From CALCMJ01 sp964475415 (lineage in GTDB: Bacteria; Bacteroidota; Bacteroidia; Chitinophagales; Saprospiraceae), in contig CAYYWZ010000062.1 of NCBI GenBank assembly GCA_964475415.1, positions 1 through 23,232 of the forward strand: a stretch of 23,232 nt of DNA. The letters are read 5' to 3'. This document shows, piece by piece, positions 8,207 through 16,691 of this stretch (positions are counted from its first letter, which is position 1; each line of letters begins with the position of its first letter). Under the pieces are notes generated by a model that saw nothing but the letters and a program-made list of their open reading frames with translations, searched no databases and was not told where the DNA came from. Position numbers and translations under genes: made by a program.

Positions 8207-9317
8207 TCATCTTTGATTTTTTTACAAATATTTTTCCTTTGTGGTAATTTTCTATTATTCTTTTCGCTAGAGAAAGTCCTAACCCCCAACCTCTTTTCTT
8301 CGTGGAAAATCCCGGCTGGAAAACAGTTTTGAACTTGTTAGAAGGAATACCTATTCCTGTATCTGATATATCTATATTGACATAGCCATCCTCCTTATAA
8401 ATTATAGTCGAGATCTTGCCTTCACCGTTCATAGAGTCTAGTGAATTGCGCATCAAGTTTTCTATTACCCAGTCAAACAAATGCTTGTTCATATTTACAA
8501 CATAAGCATTGTCCTTATCAGGTTTATCAAAGCTTACTTTTCTAGGAGCTCTTCTCTGCATATAATCCACAACCTTGTTCATTTCCTCAAATATATTCGT
8601 TGGCTCTAACTTAGGTTCAGATCCTATTTTAGAAAATCGATCAGCAACTAATTCTAACCGCTCTACATCCTTGGTTAGCTCTGAGATAATCTCCAGATCT
8701 TCGGGTTCATTACTCAGCCTATCTTTTAGTATTTCTATCCAAGCTAATATGGCGCTTATCGGTGTGCCCAGTTGGTGAGCGGTTTCCTTGGCCATTCCTG
8801 CCCATACTCTATTCTGTTCTCCCCTTCGTGAGGCATTAAACCCAAAGTAGCCTAATAGAATAAATGAACTCAATAACAATATCTGTACTAAAGGGAAAAA
8901 GGTAATCATGGAATACAGTCTCGAATTTTGATAGTAGAATTTATTGCTATAACCACTCGACCCTTCGATAACATATCCTTTCTTAATGCTCTTATCTCTC
9001 TCCTTAGCTAGAAATACCTGATCTTGTTCTAGATCATCTCCCTTAAAATTCCAACCCTCCATCGTTCCATCCTCATCTTCTATGATGATGGGAATATTGT
9101 TAAGCCGTTCTAATAGAGACAATCCTAGGCTGGCATCTCCCTTATCATCACTAGTCACATCTTTTATCGCCTCTATGAATAACTCCACATTATTACGTTC
9201 CACTATCGCCAAGCTATTCGCTAGATAGTTAGAATAGATCATCGTAATGATCAAAATAATAAGTCCAGCTATAGCCAAAGCTATTTTCCATGTGGATTTT
9301 CGTTTGTATATATCCAT
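8166..9317 (-). CDS. Membrane sensor histidine kinase (orphan)
   Basis: A 383-aa transmembrane kinase. Helix 1 (about 10-30) and helix 2 (about 138-160) enclose a roughly 105-residue periplasmic sensor region of no recognised fold. The H-box is AKETAHQLGTPISAILAW, with H181 as the expected phosphorylation site. The ATPase domain has an N-box (ENLMRNSLDSM, N287/N291), G1 DTGIGIP (319-325) and G2 GWGLGLSLAKRI. The HQLGTP form of the H-box is common in Bacteroidota kinases. No response regulator is encoded nearby. The gene overlaps and probably co-transcribes with the TonB receptor downstream, so it may sense envelope or heme status; that is inference. Confidence 0.93.
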   Translation of the reverse strand: MDIYKRKSTWKIALAIAGLIILIITMIYSNYLANSLAIVERNNVELFIEAIKDVTSDDKGDASLGLSLLERLNNIPIIIEDEDGTMEGWNFKGDDLEQDQVFLAKERDKSIKKGYVIEGSSGYSNKFYYQNSRLYSMITFFPLVQILLLSSFILLGYFGFNASRRGEQNRVWAGMAKETAHQLGTPISAILAWIEILKDRLSNEPEDLEIISELTKDVERLELVADRFSKIGSEPKLEPTNIFEEMNKVVDYMQRRAPRKVSFDKPDKDNAYVVNMNKHLFDWVIENLMRNSLDSMNGEGKISTIIYKEDGYVNIDISDTGIGIPSNKFKTVFQPGFSTKKRGWGLGLSLAKRIIENYHKGKIFVKKSKMNEGTTFTIRLPEA

Positions 9318-9324
9318 TGTTGCG

Positions 9325-9358
9325 CTAAAATAAACAGATTTTACTGACCCTAACCAAA
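9325..9358 (-). promoter_or_regulatory. Candidate promoter of the histidine kinase-TonB receptor operon
   Basis: On the - strand, TATTTTAG (9332-9325) matches 7 of 8 positions of the Bacteroidota -7 element TAnnTTTG. A TTTG (9358-9355) lies 22 nt upstream, as a -33 element. The -7 element ends only 7 nt before the start codon, implying a leaderless or very short-leader mRNA. Confidence 0.45.
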
Positions 9359-9379
9359 CGAATGTACAGAATAGTAAAT

Positions 9380-9387
9380 TATCTTAG
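9380..9387 (+). promoter_or_regulatory. Candidate -7 element of rlmN
   Basis: TATCTTAG matches TAnnTTTG at 7 of 8 positions and lies 5 nt before the rlmN ATG. It is the mirror of the element in front of the divergent kinase gene: both read TTAT(C/T)TTAGCGC just before the start codon. No clear -33 TTTG is present. Expected initiation would be at or next to the ATG. Confidence 0.35.
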
Positions 9388-9392
9388 CGCTT

Positions 9393-10439
9393 ATGAATCT
9401 CATCGATAAGAAAAATATACGGAATTTAAGTCTTGAAGACATCCGGGCAGCCCTAGTGAACTTGGGAGAAAAACCCTTTCGCGCAGCACAAATCTTTCAG
9501 TGGATATGGCAAAAAGGTGCTGAAACCTTTGAAGAAATGACCAATCTTTCTGTGGAACTAAGGGCTAAACTAGAAAAGGAGTACAGTTTAAATAAAATTC
9601 ATCAAGACCTTATGCAGAGGAGTGAAGATGGAACACTCAAGTTTCGCTATCGACTCCATGATGGTGCCCTCATAGAAGCAGTGCTTATCCCTGTAGAGAA
9701 AGATGATCGATATACCGTCTGTGTATCCTCTCAAGTAGGCTGTAGTCTCAACTGTAGTTTCTGCGCTACTGGAAAGATGAAACGTGTGAGAAATCTAGAT
9801 CCAGGCGAAATCTATGATCAAGTATTTTTTGTCAATAAAAAGTGTGAAGAAGTATATGGCCATGGCTTGACAAATATCGTATACATGGGAATGGGCGAAC
9901 CACTTCTTACCTATAAAAATGTTATGAAAAGTATCGAGATGATAAGCTCACCAGATGGGCTGCACATGTCATCTAAACGAATCACTATAAGTACTGCTGG
10001 TATAGCGAAGATGATCAAAAAATTAGCAGATGATAATAGCAAGGTCAATCTTGCCTTGTCTCTGCATGCCGCTGATGATGTAAAGCGTAATGAAATTATG
10101 CCCATCAATGAACAAAATAATCTAAGTAAGCTGATGGATGCGCTCAAGTATTATTATCTAAAAACGAAAAACAAAATATCCTACGAATACATCGCCTTCG
10201 AAAACTTTAACGCTACAGACGAGGATGCTTATAATCTGCTTAAATTGTGCAAAGATTTTCCTGTAAGAATTAATATTATAGAATACAATCCTATAGCGGG
10301 AGTCGAGTTTGTCAAAGCACCCGTAGATCAGATAGATCGGTTTGCAAAAATTATTCGTGATGCCGGTGTCATGATTACCGTAAGGAGAAGTAGAGGCAAG
10401 GATATAGATGCAGCCTGTGGACAGTTAGCAAATAAATAA
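9393..10439 (+). CDS. rlmN: 23S rRNA (adenine(2503)-C(2))-methyltransferase RlmN
   Basis: A radical SAM enzyme that methylates C2 of A2503 in 23S rRNA and A37 in some tRNAs. The 4Fe-4S/SAM motif is CSLNCSFCATGK (C117, C121, C124) and is preceded by TVCVSSQVGC. The C-terminal methyl-carrying cysteine is in DAACGQLA (C342), equivalent to C355 in E. coli. The N-terminal helical RNA-binding part (EKPFRAAQIFQWIWQKG) and the GMGEPLL motif are also present. Length 348 aa is normal. It is divergent from the histidine kinase with only 75 nt between start codons. The family call is secure; it appears monocistronic. Confidence 0.97.
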   Translation: MNLIDKKNIRNLSLEDIRAALVNLGEKPFRAAQIFQWIWQKGAETFEEMTNLSVELRAKLEKEYSLNKIHQDLMQRSEDGTLKFRYRLHDGALIEAVLIPVEKDDRYTVCVSSQVGCSLNCSFCATGKMKRVRNLDPGEIYDQVFFVNKKCEEVYGHGLTNIVYMGMGEPLLTYKNVMKSIEMISSPDGLHMSSKRITISTAGIAKMIKKLADDNSKVNLALSLHAADDVKRNEIMPINEQNNLSKLMDALKYYYLKTKNKISYEYIAFENFNATDEDAYNLLKLCKDFPVRINIIEYNPIAGVEFVKAPVDQIDRFAKIIRDAGVMITVRRSRGKDIDAACGQLANK

Positions 10440-10532
10440 ATTTTATTAATTTAATTTTTTATCTTTTAATTGGTTTTTTTTGCAACCTTAGTAGGAGTAA
10501 ATTACCTCTACGTATAATCATTATATTACACA

Positions 10533-10997
10533 CTATCTAGGCGGATCAAGCTGTACCCCCATCCGTGAGAAATAGAATCTCTTTTCTGCAGTTTGTATAG
10601 CATAATAATCTGGACCCTGATAAGTGGGTTCTACAAGAAAATATTTTAATGCTTTAGCCTTATTTAATTTTTTATAAGCGTCTTTGACTATAGCTGGAAT
10701 TTTGTCATCCTTAAGTTCAGTAAAGTTGGCTATGATGTTAAATTCACCATCATCATTATGGACTAGATCCTCTGTATACAGATCATTAACTTGTTTGTAT
10801 GATATGATTGTGTGATTGTCATCTATACTGTAAACATTATCTATTAGTTTTTTATTAAAATCTGCGGGGTACGAATGTTCAATTATAAGTTGATGCTTTT
10901 CTAGCATATCTGTATTCGTTACAGGAATATATTTCTGTGCGAAGTTGAATTGTATGATCCCAACAAGTAGTAAAAGTATTATTGTATTATTTTTCAT
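10533..10997 (-). CDS. Small exported protein of unknown function
   Basis: I do not recognise a family. The chosen start (MKNNTIILLLLVGIIQFNFA) gives a clean signal peptide ending before QKYIPV and a mature protein of about 130 aa. An in-frame ATG at 11024 would add nine residues and cannot be excluded. The mature part is mixed alpha/beta with a central region of charged residues and ends near YAIQTAEKRFYFSRMGVQLD. There are no cysteines, so it is a soluble periplasmic or secreted protein, not a lipoprotein. It is convergent with rlmN and divergent from the amidohydrolase, so it stands alone. Confidence 0.7.
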   Translation of the reverse strand: MKNNTIILLLLVGIIQFNFAQKYIPVTNTDMLEKHQLIIEHSYPADFNKKLIDNVYSIDDNHTIISYKQVNDLYTEDLVHNDDGEFNIIANFTELKDDKIPAIVKDAYKKLNKAKALKYFLVEPTYQGPDYYAIQTAEKRFYFSRMGVQLDPPR

Positions 10998-11055
10998 ATT
11001 GTTAATAATTTTCTTACTTACCATTTGCAGTACACTTTTGTTCGATTTTGCCTAT

Positions 11056-11063
11056 TATCTTTG
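11056..11063 (+). promoter_or_regulatory. Candidate -7 promoter element upstream of the amidohydrolase gene
   Basis: TATCTTTG is an exact match to the Bacteroidota TAnnTTTG element. A TTTG lies at 11037-11040, 15 nt upstream, shorter than the usual spacing of about 19. Initiation near 11070 would leave a leader of about 170 nt before the ATG at 11241. No other structure is evident in 11064-11240. Confidence 0.4.
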
Positions 11064-11240
11064 CATAAGATTACATCTTAAATAGGTTTAGAAAATCCCC
11101 TTGTTTTCAATTGAGAGATACTATTATCTTAAACAAAATACCATTTACATCATTAAACCATTTCGTTAGGCAAAAATTTTCACTTACCTCTGCTAAAGTC
11201 TACTAGGTATTACTATTTTGTGTTTACTAAAAATAAATTT

Positions 11241-14200
11241 ATGAAACCTATCGTACCTATTATCTGCTTACTCTGTTTTGCGCTCTGTCTTTCTGCTCAA
11301 GAAAAAACTGATAAGAAAAAATGGGATGTCAATAATCCTGAAGGAGCGTGGAATTGGAAAGATGTAAAATTTACTACGGATGAAGGCACCTGGTTAAATC
11401 TCGATGTAAGTCCTGATGGAAAAACCATCGCCTTTGACATGTTAGGAGATATTTACACCCTACCTATCTCTGGTGGTAAAGCTACTCCATTGCGTCAAGG
11501 TGTTGCTTGGGAAGTGCAACCTAGATACAGTCCTGATGGGGAAAAGATCTTGTTTACTTCTGATGCTGGGGGAGCAGATAACTGCTGGGTTATGGATCGC
11601 GATGGGGAAAATGCTAAGCAAATTACTGCTGAAGATTTTAGATTGCTGAACAATGGTACTTGGATGCCTGATGGAAATTATTTTGTAGCAAGAAAGCATT
11701 TTACCTCTGGAAGATCTCTAGGTGCTGGAGAAATGTGGATGTATCATATTACTGGTGGCTCAGGTATACAGCTGACTAAGAAAAAAAATGATCAACAAGA
11801 TGTCAATGAACCCTCTGTTTCTCCAGATGGAAAATATCTGTACTATAGTGAGGACATGTATCCCGGTGGTTACTTCCAGTATAATAAAGATCCTAACAGT
11901 CAGATCTATGTCATCAACCGTTATGATTTTGATAAAGGAGAAACTAAAACTGTCGTGTCAGGACCAGGTGGTGCATTTAGACCGCAGATATCTAACGATG
12001 GAACAAAGCTCGCTTTTGTCAAAAGAATAAGAACAAACACCGTACTCTGTGTATACGATCTTGCAACAGGTAAGGAATATAATATTTATGACAAGTTGAG
12101 CAAAGACCAACAAGAGGCGTGGGCAATATTTGGTGTCTATACCGGTTTTGACTGGATGCCTAATGATAAAGAAATTGTTATCTATGGTCTAGGTAGAATA
12201 GCTCGTGTCAATATAGAAACTAAAGAGGCAAAACTTATACCTTTTTCTGTAGACGTAGATACCAAGGTGGCTGAAACTGTGCAGGTAAAAAATAATGCCT
12301 ATGAAGAGGACATGGAGGTGAGGGTTATCAGAAACGCTGTTACCTCTCCTGACGAAAAAACCTTAGTCTTCAACGCGCTAGGTTATCTCTGGAGAATGAG
12401 CTTGCCTAATGGAAAACCAGAAAGATTGACTAATTCTCAAGATTTCGAATTTGAGCCTGCGTTCTCACCAGATGGTAATTCTATCGTTTATGTAAGTTGG
12501 GATGACGAAGCGATGGGGAAAATCCATCGTATGAATCTGCGAAGTAAAAATAGCAGTATTCTACTCTCAGAACCAGGAATCTATCGAAGTCCGCAATACA
12601 GCCCAGACGGTAAAACAATTGTATACAGAAAAGACGGTGGAAACAGCCACCAAGGATATGTCCATTGTCAAGAGCCGGGAATCTATACCATATCTAGTAG
12701 CTCTAGTTCTATTCCTAAATTAGTAACAACACAGGGAGAATACCCTAGTTTTTCTGCCGATGGAAAAAGAATCTTTTATCAGAAAGGAGGATACCTTTTC
12801 GGAAGTCTAACCAAGAGTTTCGAAAGTGTAAATCTAGATGGCGAAAACAAAAGAGAACACTTCGATGGAAAGTATACACAAAAATACAGTATCAGTCCCG
12901 ACAACAAATGGGTAGCATGGTCAGAATTGTTCAAGGTATATATCGCTCCCTTTCCCGCAGCAGGAAAGAAGGTAGGTATCACCAGCAAAACCAAAGCCGT
13001 TCCTGTAGCACAGGTAGCTAAGGACGCCGGTATCAATATCCACTGGTCTAAGGATAGCGAAAAATTATTCTGGACCTTAGGAAATAAGTACTTTAGTGAT
13101 GAGCTTACAGAGCGTTTTCTTTTTCTTAATGGTGCTGTAGATAGTATTCCACCTATGGACAGCCTAGGTGTACATATCCAGCTAGTAAAGCAAATGGATA
13201 AGCCATCAGGTGATATTGTTTTTTCTAATGCGCGCATCATTACTATGGAAGGAGATGAGGTGATAGAAAATGGTAGCGTGATCGTATCTGAAAATAAAAT
13301 TGTAGAAGTAGGAGCAGAAATTGCTATCCCAAAAGGTGCAAAGCTTATAGACTGTAAAGGGAAAACGATCATGCCTGGTATTATGGATGTGCATGCTCAT
13401 AGCGGTAATTTCCGTTATGGCTTATCACCAAAAAAGCAATGGGAATATTATGCTAATCTTGCTTACGGCATAACTACCTCTCACGACCCTTCGGCCAATA
13501 CGGAAATGGTATTTGCACAGAGTGAGCTCATCAAGGCAGGAGAGATGGTAGGACCAAGATTGTTCAGTACTGGCACGATATTATATGGTGCCGATGGTGA
13601 TTTCAAAGCACTAGTCAACAACTTAGAAGATGCGCGCTCTGCTATAAGAAGGACTAAAGCTTATGGAGCATTTTCTGTCAAAAGTTATAATCAACCTAGA
13701 AGAAATCAGCGTCAACAAATTATCCAAGCTTCCAGAGAACAAGACATCTTAGTGATGCCAGAAGGTGGATCATTTTTCTATCACAATATGAGTATGGTTG
13801 CTGATGGACATACAGGCGTAGAACACAATATACCAGTCGTTCCTTTATATGATGATGTTGTCAATTTTTGGAAAGCAACGGATGCACATAACACACCTAC
13901 CCTTATTGTAAATTATGCAAGTGTAAATGGAGAGTACTACTGGTATCAGCATACTAATGTATGGGAAAAAGAAAGGCTCCTTAATTTTACGCCTAGAGGA
14001 ATTGTAGACAGTAGATCTAGACATAGAATTATGCTCCCTGAGGAAGAATATGTCAATGGCCATATCCTAACTTCTCAGTCGCTAAACAAATTACAATCTG
14101 CAGGTGTGGATGTCAATCTAGGTGCTCATGGACAGCTACAAGGATTAGGTGCTCACTGGGAACTATGGATGCTACAACAAGGGGGTATGTCTAATCACCA

Positions 14201-14516
14201 AGCGCTTAAATGTGCCACTATAAACGGAGCTAACTACCTAGGTATGGACCACCAACTAGGTTCTATAAAAAAAGGTAAACTAGCTGATCTTATAATCATA
14301 GATGGAAATCCACTAGAAGATATAAGAGTTACTGAAAACGTCATGTATACTATGGTAAATGGTAGACTCTATGATGCATCAACAATGAATGAGATAGGAA
14401 ACAGAACGAAGAAGAGAACGAAGTTTTATTTTGAGCAAGAAGGTTCTGGAAATGCCTACCCTTATTACCTGGAAACAAATAGTCACATGATGCCTATGTG
14501 TTGTCAGAGAAACTAG
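11241..14516 (+). CDS. Exported amidohydrolase with N-terminal TolB-like beta-propeller
   Basis: A large periplasmic protein with two parts. The signal peptide is MKPIVPIICLLCFALCLSAQ; this ATG is preferred over a GTG at 11220, which would put seven polar residues before it. Repeated propeller blades of the PD40/TolB kind follow (SPDGKTIAF, YSPDGEKILFTSD, SPDGKYLYYSE, FSPDGNSIVYVSW, YSPDGKTIVYRKD) over about residues 40-630. The amidohydrolase domain runs from about 670 to 1060. It has the metal-binding HAH (H718, H720 in MPGIMDVHAHSG), later histidines in GHTGVEHNIP and GAHGQLQGLGAHWELW, and the closing GSIKKGKLADLIIIDGNP typical of imidazolonepropionase/prolidase-like enzymes. Substrate is unknown; cyclic amides or dipeptides are plausible. 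The tail SHMMPMCCQRN may bind metal. It appears monocistronic. Confidence 0.93.
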   Translation: MKPIVPIICLLCFALCLSAQEKTDKKKWDVNNPEGAWNWKDVKFTTDEGTWLNLDVSPDGKTIAFDMLGDIYTLPISGGKATPLRQGVAWEVQPRYSPDGEKILFTSDAGGADNCWVMDRDGENAKQITAEDFRLLNNGTWMPDGNYFVARKHFTSGRSLGAGEMWMYHITGGSGIQLTKKKNDQQDVNEPSVSPDGKYLYYSEDMYPGGYFQYNKDPNSQIYVINRYDFDKGETKTVVSGPGGAFRPQISNDGTKLAFVKRIRTNTVLCVYDLATGKEYNIYDKLSKDQQEAWAIFGVYTGFDWMPNDKEIVIYGLGRIARVNIETKEAKLIPFSVDVDTKVAETVQVKNNAYEEDMEVRVIRNAVTSPDEKTLVFNALGYLWRMSLPNGKPERLTNSQDFEFEPAFSPDGNSIVYVSWDDEAMGKIHRMNLRSKNSSILLSEPGIYRSPQYSPDGKTIVYRKDGGNSHQGYVHCQEPGIYTISSSSSSIPKLVTTQGEYPSFSADGKRIFYQKGGYLFGSLTKSFESVNLDGENKREHFDGKYTQKYSISPDNKWVAWSELFKVYIAPFPAAGKKVGITSKTKAVPVAQVAKDAGINIHWSKDSEKLFWTLGNKYFSDELTERFLFLNGAVDSIPPMDSLGVHIQLVKQMDKPSGDIVFSNARIITMEGDEVIENGSVIVSENKIVEVGAEIAIPKGAKLIDCKGKTIMPGIMDVHAHSGNFRYGLSPKKQWEYYANLAYGITTSHDPSANTEMVFAQSELIKAGEMVGPRLFSTGTILYGADGDFKALVNNLEDARSAIRRTKAYGAFSVKSYNQPRRNQRQQIIQASREQDILVMPEGGSFFYHNMSMVADGHTGVEHNIPVVPLYDDVVNFWKATDAHNTPTLIVNYASVNGEYYWYQHTNVWEKERLLNFTPRGIVDSRSRHRIMLPEEEYVNGHILTSQSLNKLQSAGVDVNLGAHGQLQGLGAHWELWMLQQGGMSNHQALKCATINGANYLGMDHQLGSIKKGKLADLIIIDGNPLEDIRVTENVMYTMVNGRLYDASTMNEIGNRTKKRTKFYFEQEGSGNAYPYYLETNSHMMPMCCQRN

Positions 14517-14814
14517 GAAAATATAGGTAAGGTTCTGTTTTTTTTTGTGATTCTTTTTCTATTGTAATTTTAAGTACTTATGGGAGAAACAGTTTCTCTG
14601 TAGAGCTTACATTCTCTAAACTTAGGTCTGCATTTAGACAAAATTGTCAGTATAAAATAGATCTACAACCTCTGAAATCCTTGTTTTAAATGAATAAATA
14701 GCGTTTTTTCTCTCTGATGTCCCGACAAGCTTAAACTTTAACACAATATTTTAAAACTTAAATAGACTTCTTGCGTTTTAATTGTGCTAATGGAAGTTGT
14801 TCTATAATGATTGG
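14517..14814 (+). other. Intergenic region after the amidohydrolase gene, no gene seen
   Basis: About 300 nt with frequent stops in all frames. It contains a T9 run at about 14537-14545 soon after the stop codon and a tight dyad GAGAAAC-A-GTTTCTC (14584-14598). The next terminator lies at the far end. It could be a long 3' UTR or hold an unrecognised small RNA, but no promoter-like TAnnTTTG is seen within it. Confidence 0.5.
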
Positions 14815-14846
14815 GGCCTCGTCAATTCTTTTGATGAGGCCTTTTT
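14815..14846 (+). terminator. Intrinsic terminator, + strand
   Basis: An 11-bp stem (GGCCTCGTCAA against TTGATGAGGCC, one G-U pair) with a 5-nt loop is followed by TTTTT. The direction fits transcripts from the left. It ends 4 nt before the stop codon of the convergent lipoprotein gene. The opposite strand lacks a T tract after the stem. Confidence 0.85.
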
Positions 14847-14850
14847 ATGT

Positions 14851-15216
14851 CTACTGTTTAGTTGCTATCCATGTGCAAGAACCCCCTATGGAATTAACGG
14901 TAAGGTTTAATTGATCACCATCCAGACCTCCTTCAAAAGTATTAGGACCTGATGGACTGACAACAGAAGAACCAACAATTGTGCATTCATCATACAAAAA
15001 AATCTGGCCGTCTATAATTATCCTATTAGAAATTGATGTCTCAGTTGTAATGATAACGTCTTGTCTTATCTCAAAACCATAATTCGTTTCCACCTCACCA
15101 TTCAGATTTTTTGTCCCTATATAAGTTCCTTCCCAATCTTCTATGGTACAGACATCATCATCTGAGCAATAGGTAAAAAGAATGGAGATACTAAGTAGGA
15201 ATAATAATTTACGCAT
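14851..15216 (-). CDS. Small lipoprotein of unknown function
   Basis: A 121-aa protein with a type II signal peptide, MRKLLFLLSISILFTYC, with C17 as the lipidated residue. The SDDD directly after the cysteine resembles the acidic export signal that sends Bacteroidota lipoproteins to the cell surface. The mature part is short and beta-rich, with WEGTYIGTK near the start and three further cysteines (VCTIED, DECTIV, GSCTWI), an arrangement seen in small lipocalin-like lipoproteins. No function can be assigned. It lies 38 nt downstream of another lipoprotein gene on the same strand and is probably co-transcribed with it. Confidence 0.8.
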   Translation of the reverse strand: MRKLLFLLSISILFTYCSDDDVCTIEDWEGTYIGTKNLNGEVETNYGFEIRQDVIITTETSISNRIIIDGQIFLYDECTIVGSSVVSPSGPNTFEGGLDGDQLNLTVNSIGGSCTWIATKQ

Positions 15217-15254
15217 AATGTTATTTTTATAATTTAATTTACGGTCTTCTTAAT

Positions 15255-15896
15255 CTAATTAGCTAACCTACCCAACTTTCTTTTGTTAATATCATCTAGC
15301 AAATCAAGAATATCATCCATCTCTACATTTCTTCCTTTTGCGCTAACTAGAAATCTATCGTTTATCAGTACACTGACTTCTCCCCTCTTGGATCTAGAAT
15401 CGTATTTCTCATAGGCCTTGTCTCCGTCTATAAGACTTGTTCTTTCATATCCATTAGCAGTTTCTTTATCTACCTTGATCATGGTCCAGGCAGCAAGTGC
15501 AAGTTTTGCCGCAGAAACACCTCCACCATCACTTACTGTCAGATTTATTTCTCCTGAGTCTCCTATCTTATAATCCGCTTTCACAGAAGATATTTTGAAG
15601 CCCATCACTTCTGTATTCTCTCCACTCTTGAATAACCTTTCTCCTCCTTTAAATTTTTCCGGTAATACTTCTTTGAGCTCTCTAAATCCTACGATCTCTA
15701 CATTGTCCTTGTTTTCGACATCCTTTCCTATACCCTCTAGAGCTTCTGATGCTTTCTTAAGTCCTCCAAGGAGTCCTTCTTTTTCTTTTTCAAAAGTCTT
15801 GGCTATTTCCTCTGCTTTTTTCTGCTCTTGACTAGAACAAGATAATAAAAATAGAAGTGCAAAGAAAATCAGAAAACAATTGGTTGATTTATGCAT
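15255..15896 (-). CDS. Lipoprotein with coiled-coil N-terminal part, unknown function
   Basis: A 213-aa protein with a lipoprotein signal (CFLIFFALLFLLSC, C20 lipidated). The next 40 or so residues are rich in Glu, Lys and Ala (QEQKKAEEIAKTFEKEKEG) and likely helical or coiled coil. They precede an alpha/beta domain containing FKISSVKADYKIGDSGEINL and a C-terminal VSVLINDRFLVSAKGRNVEM. I do not recognise the family. It leads the two-gene lipoprotein unit with the 121-aa gene, and a good -7 promoter element lies about 53 nt upstream. Confidence 0.8.
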   Translation of the reverse strand: MHKSTNCFLIFFALLFLLSCSSQEQKKAEEIAKTFEKEKEGLLGGLKKASEALEGIGKDVENKDNVEIVGFRELKEVLPEKFKGGERLFKSGENTEVMGFKISSVKADYKIGDSGEINLTVSDGGGVSAAKLALAAWTMIKVDKETANGYERTSLIDGDKAYEKYDSRSKRGEVSVLINDRFLVSAKGRNVEMDDILDLLDDINKRKLGRLAN

Positions 15897-15948
15897 TATT
15901 CTTTTTTTTTGATTGTTAAGAATTGATAGTGTTTCTGACTAATTAACA

Positions 15949-15956
15949 CAAAGATA
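15949..15956 (-). promoter_or_regulatory. Candidate -7 promoter element of the lipoprotein pair
   Basis: Read on the - strand this is TATCTTTG, an exact TAnnTTTG match. It lies 53 nt before the ATG at 15896. A T-rich stretch (TTTTCTG) lies about 22 nt upstream in the -33 region, but is not a clean TTTG. Confidence 0.5.
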
Positions 15957-16000
15957 ATTCTAATTCGTTCTAAATAATCAGAAAATTCTACCAACACCTG

Positions 16001-16540
16001 CTATTCTCTAGATAACCACCAGCCTAACCATAGACCTACTAAGCCAAACTGAACTATTGTATCTATCAAATATCCTAAACTATAAGTCTCAAACCATATA
16101 GTATGAATATAGGTAATGATCATATATCCTATAAAACCTATGAATAGACTCGTAAGTAATCCCGATGCTAGGGTAAGATCTTTCATCCGCATAAGTATCC
16201 AACATAAAAGAAATGCTATAAGTAGATTTGCTACAAAGCCTCTAAACATATTCATACCCATTGTGTCATGATACGCATCGTGGTATACAACTGTTGCCCA
16301 CGGTTTCCCTTCTACGGATTTCATCATTTCTGCTTTTTCCTCAGGCGATGTATCAGGTGGCATTGTAGGAAGAAAATAAGAACCTTCTTCTAAATTCTGC
16401 TCTAGAAAATTTATAATCTTATCTTGATTAGGCGTATAAGTATTTTCTACTCCATGTATGTTCAATATGCTCCAGGACAAAAACTGCCACATAAATAATA
16501 TGATCGCGGCTACCAAAGTTCCTACAATAGTTTTTTTCAT
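16001..16540 (-). CDS. Four-TM membrane protein of unknown function
   Basis: A 179-aa integral membrane protein. Helix 1 is at about 4-24 (MKKTIVGTLVAAIILFMWQF). A periplasmic loop of about 75 residues follows, containing FLPTMPPDTSPEEKAEMM and a His-rich YHDAYHD (H87, H91). Three further helices are at about 101-118, 123-146 and 155-176. The last three helices form a compact bundle. I cannot assign a function; similar small proteins are annotated only as hypothetical. It is separated from its neighbours on both sides by over 100 nt, with a terminator upstream. Confidence 0.8.
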   Translation of the reverse strand: MKKTIVGTLVAAIILFMWQFLSWSILNIHGVENTYTPNQDKIINFLEQNLEEGSYFLPTMPPDTSPEEKAEMMKSVEGKPWATVVYHDAYHDTMGMNMFRGFVANLLIAFLLCWILMRMKDLTLASGLLTSLFIGFIGYMIITYIHTIWFETYSLGYLIDTIVQFGLVGLWLGWWLSRE

Positions 16541-16639
16541 TTTGCTCTTTTTATTGGTTAATAATATTTAAAATAAAAAAAAGATCTGTAATATTATAAC
16601 ACGTAATAGAGCTTACCAAAAAGCGGGGTCTACTAATAC

Positions 16640-16668
16640 AAAAAAAGCACTCCAGATAAGAAGTGCTT
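16640..16668 (-). terminator. Intrinsic terminator, - strand, after the DUF4252-T9SS gene
   Basis: On the - strand: stem AAGCACT/AGTGCTT (7 bp), a 10-nt loop, then a run of T (7 A on the + strand, 16640-16646). It lies 24 nt after the stop codon of the 16692-17447 gene. Confidence 0.85.
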
Positions 16669-16691
16669 CTAAAAAAAAACTGATTGTTTTT

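Noticed and set aside
12779..13372. Antisense open frame of 197 codons
   Set aside because: It lies inside the amidohydrolase gene, which has conserved motifs across this stretch, and has no domain or start context of its own.
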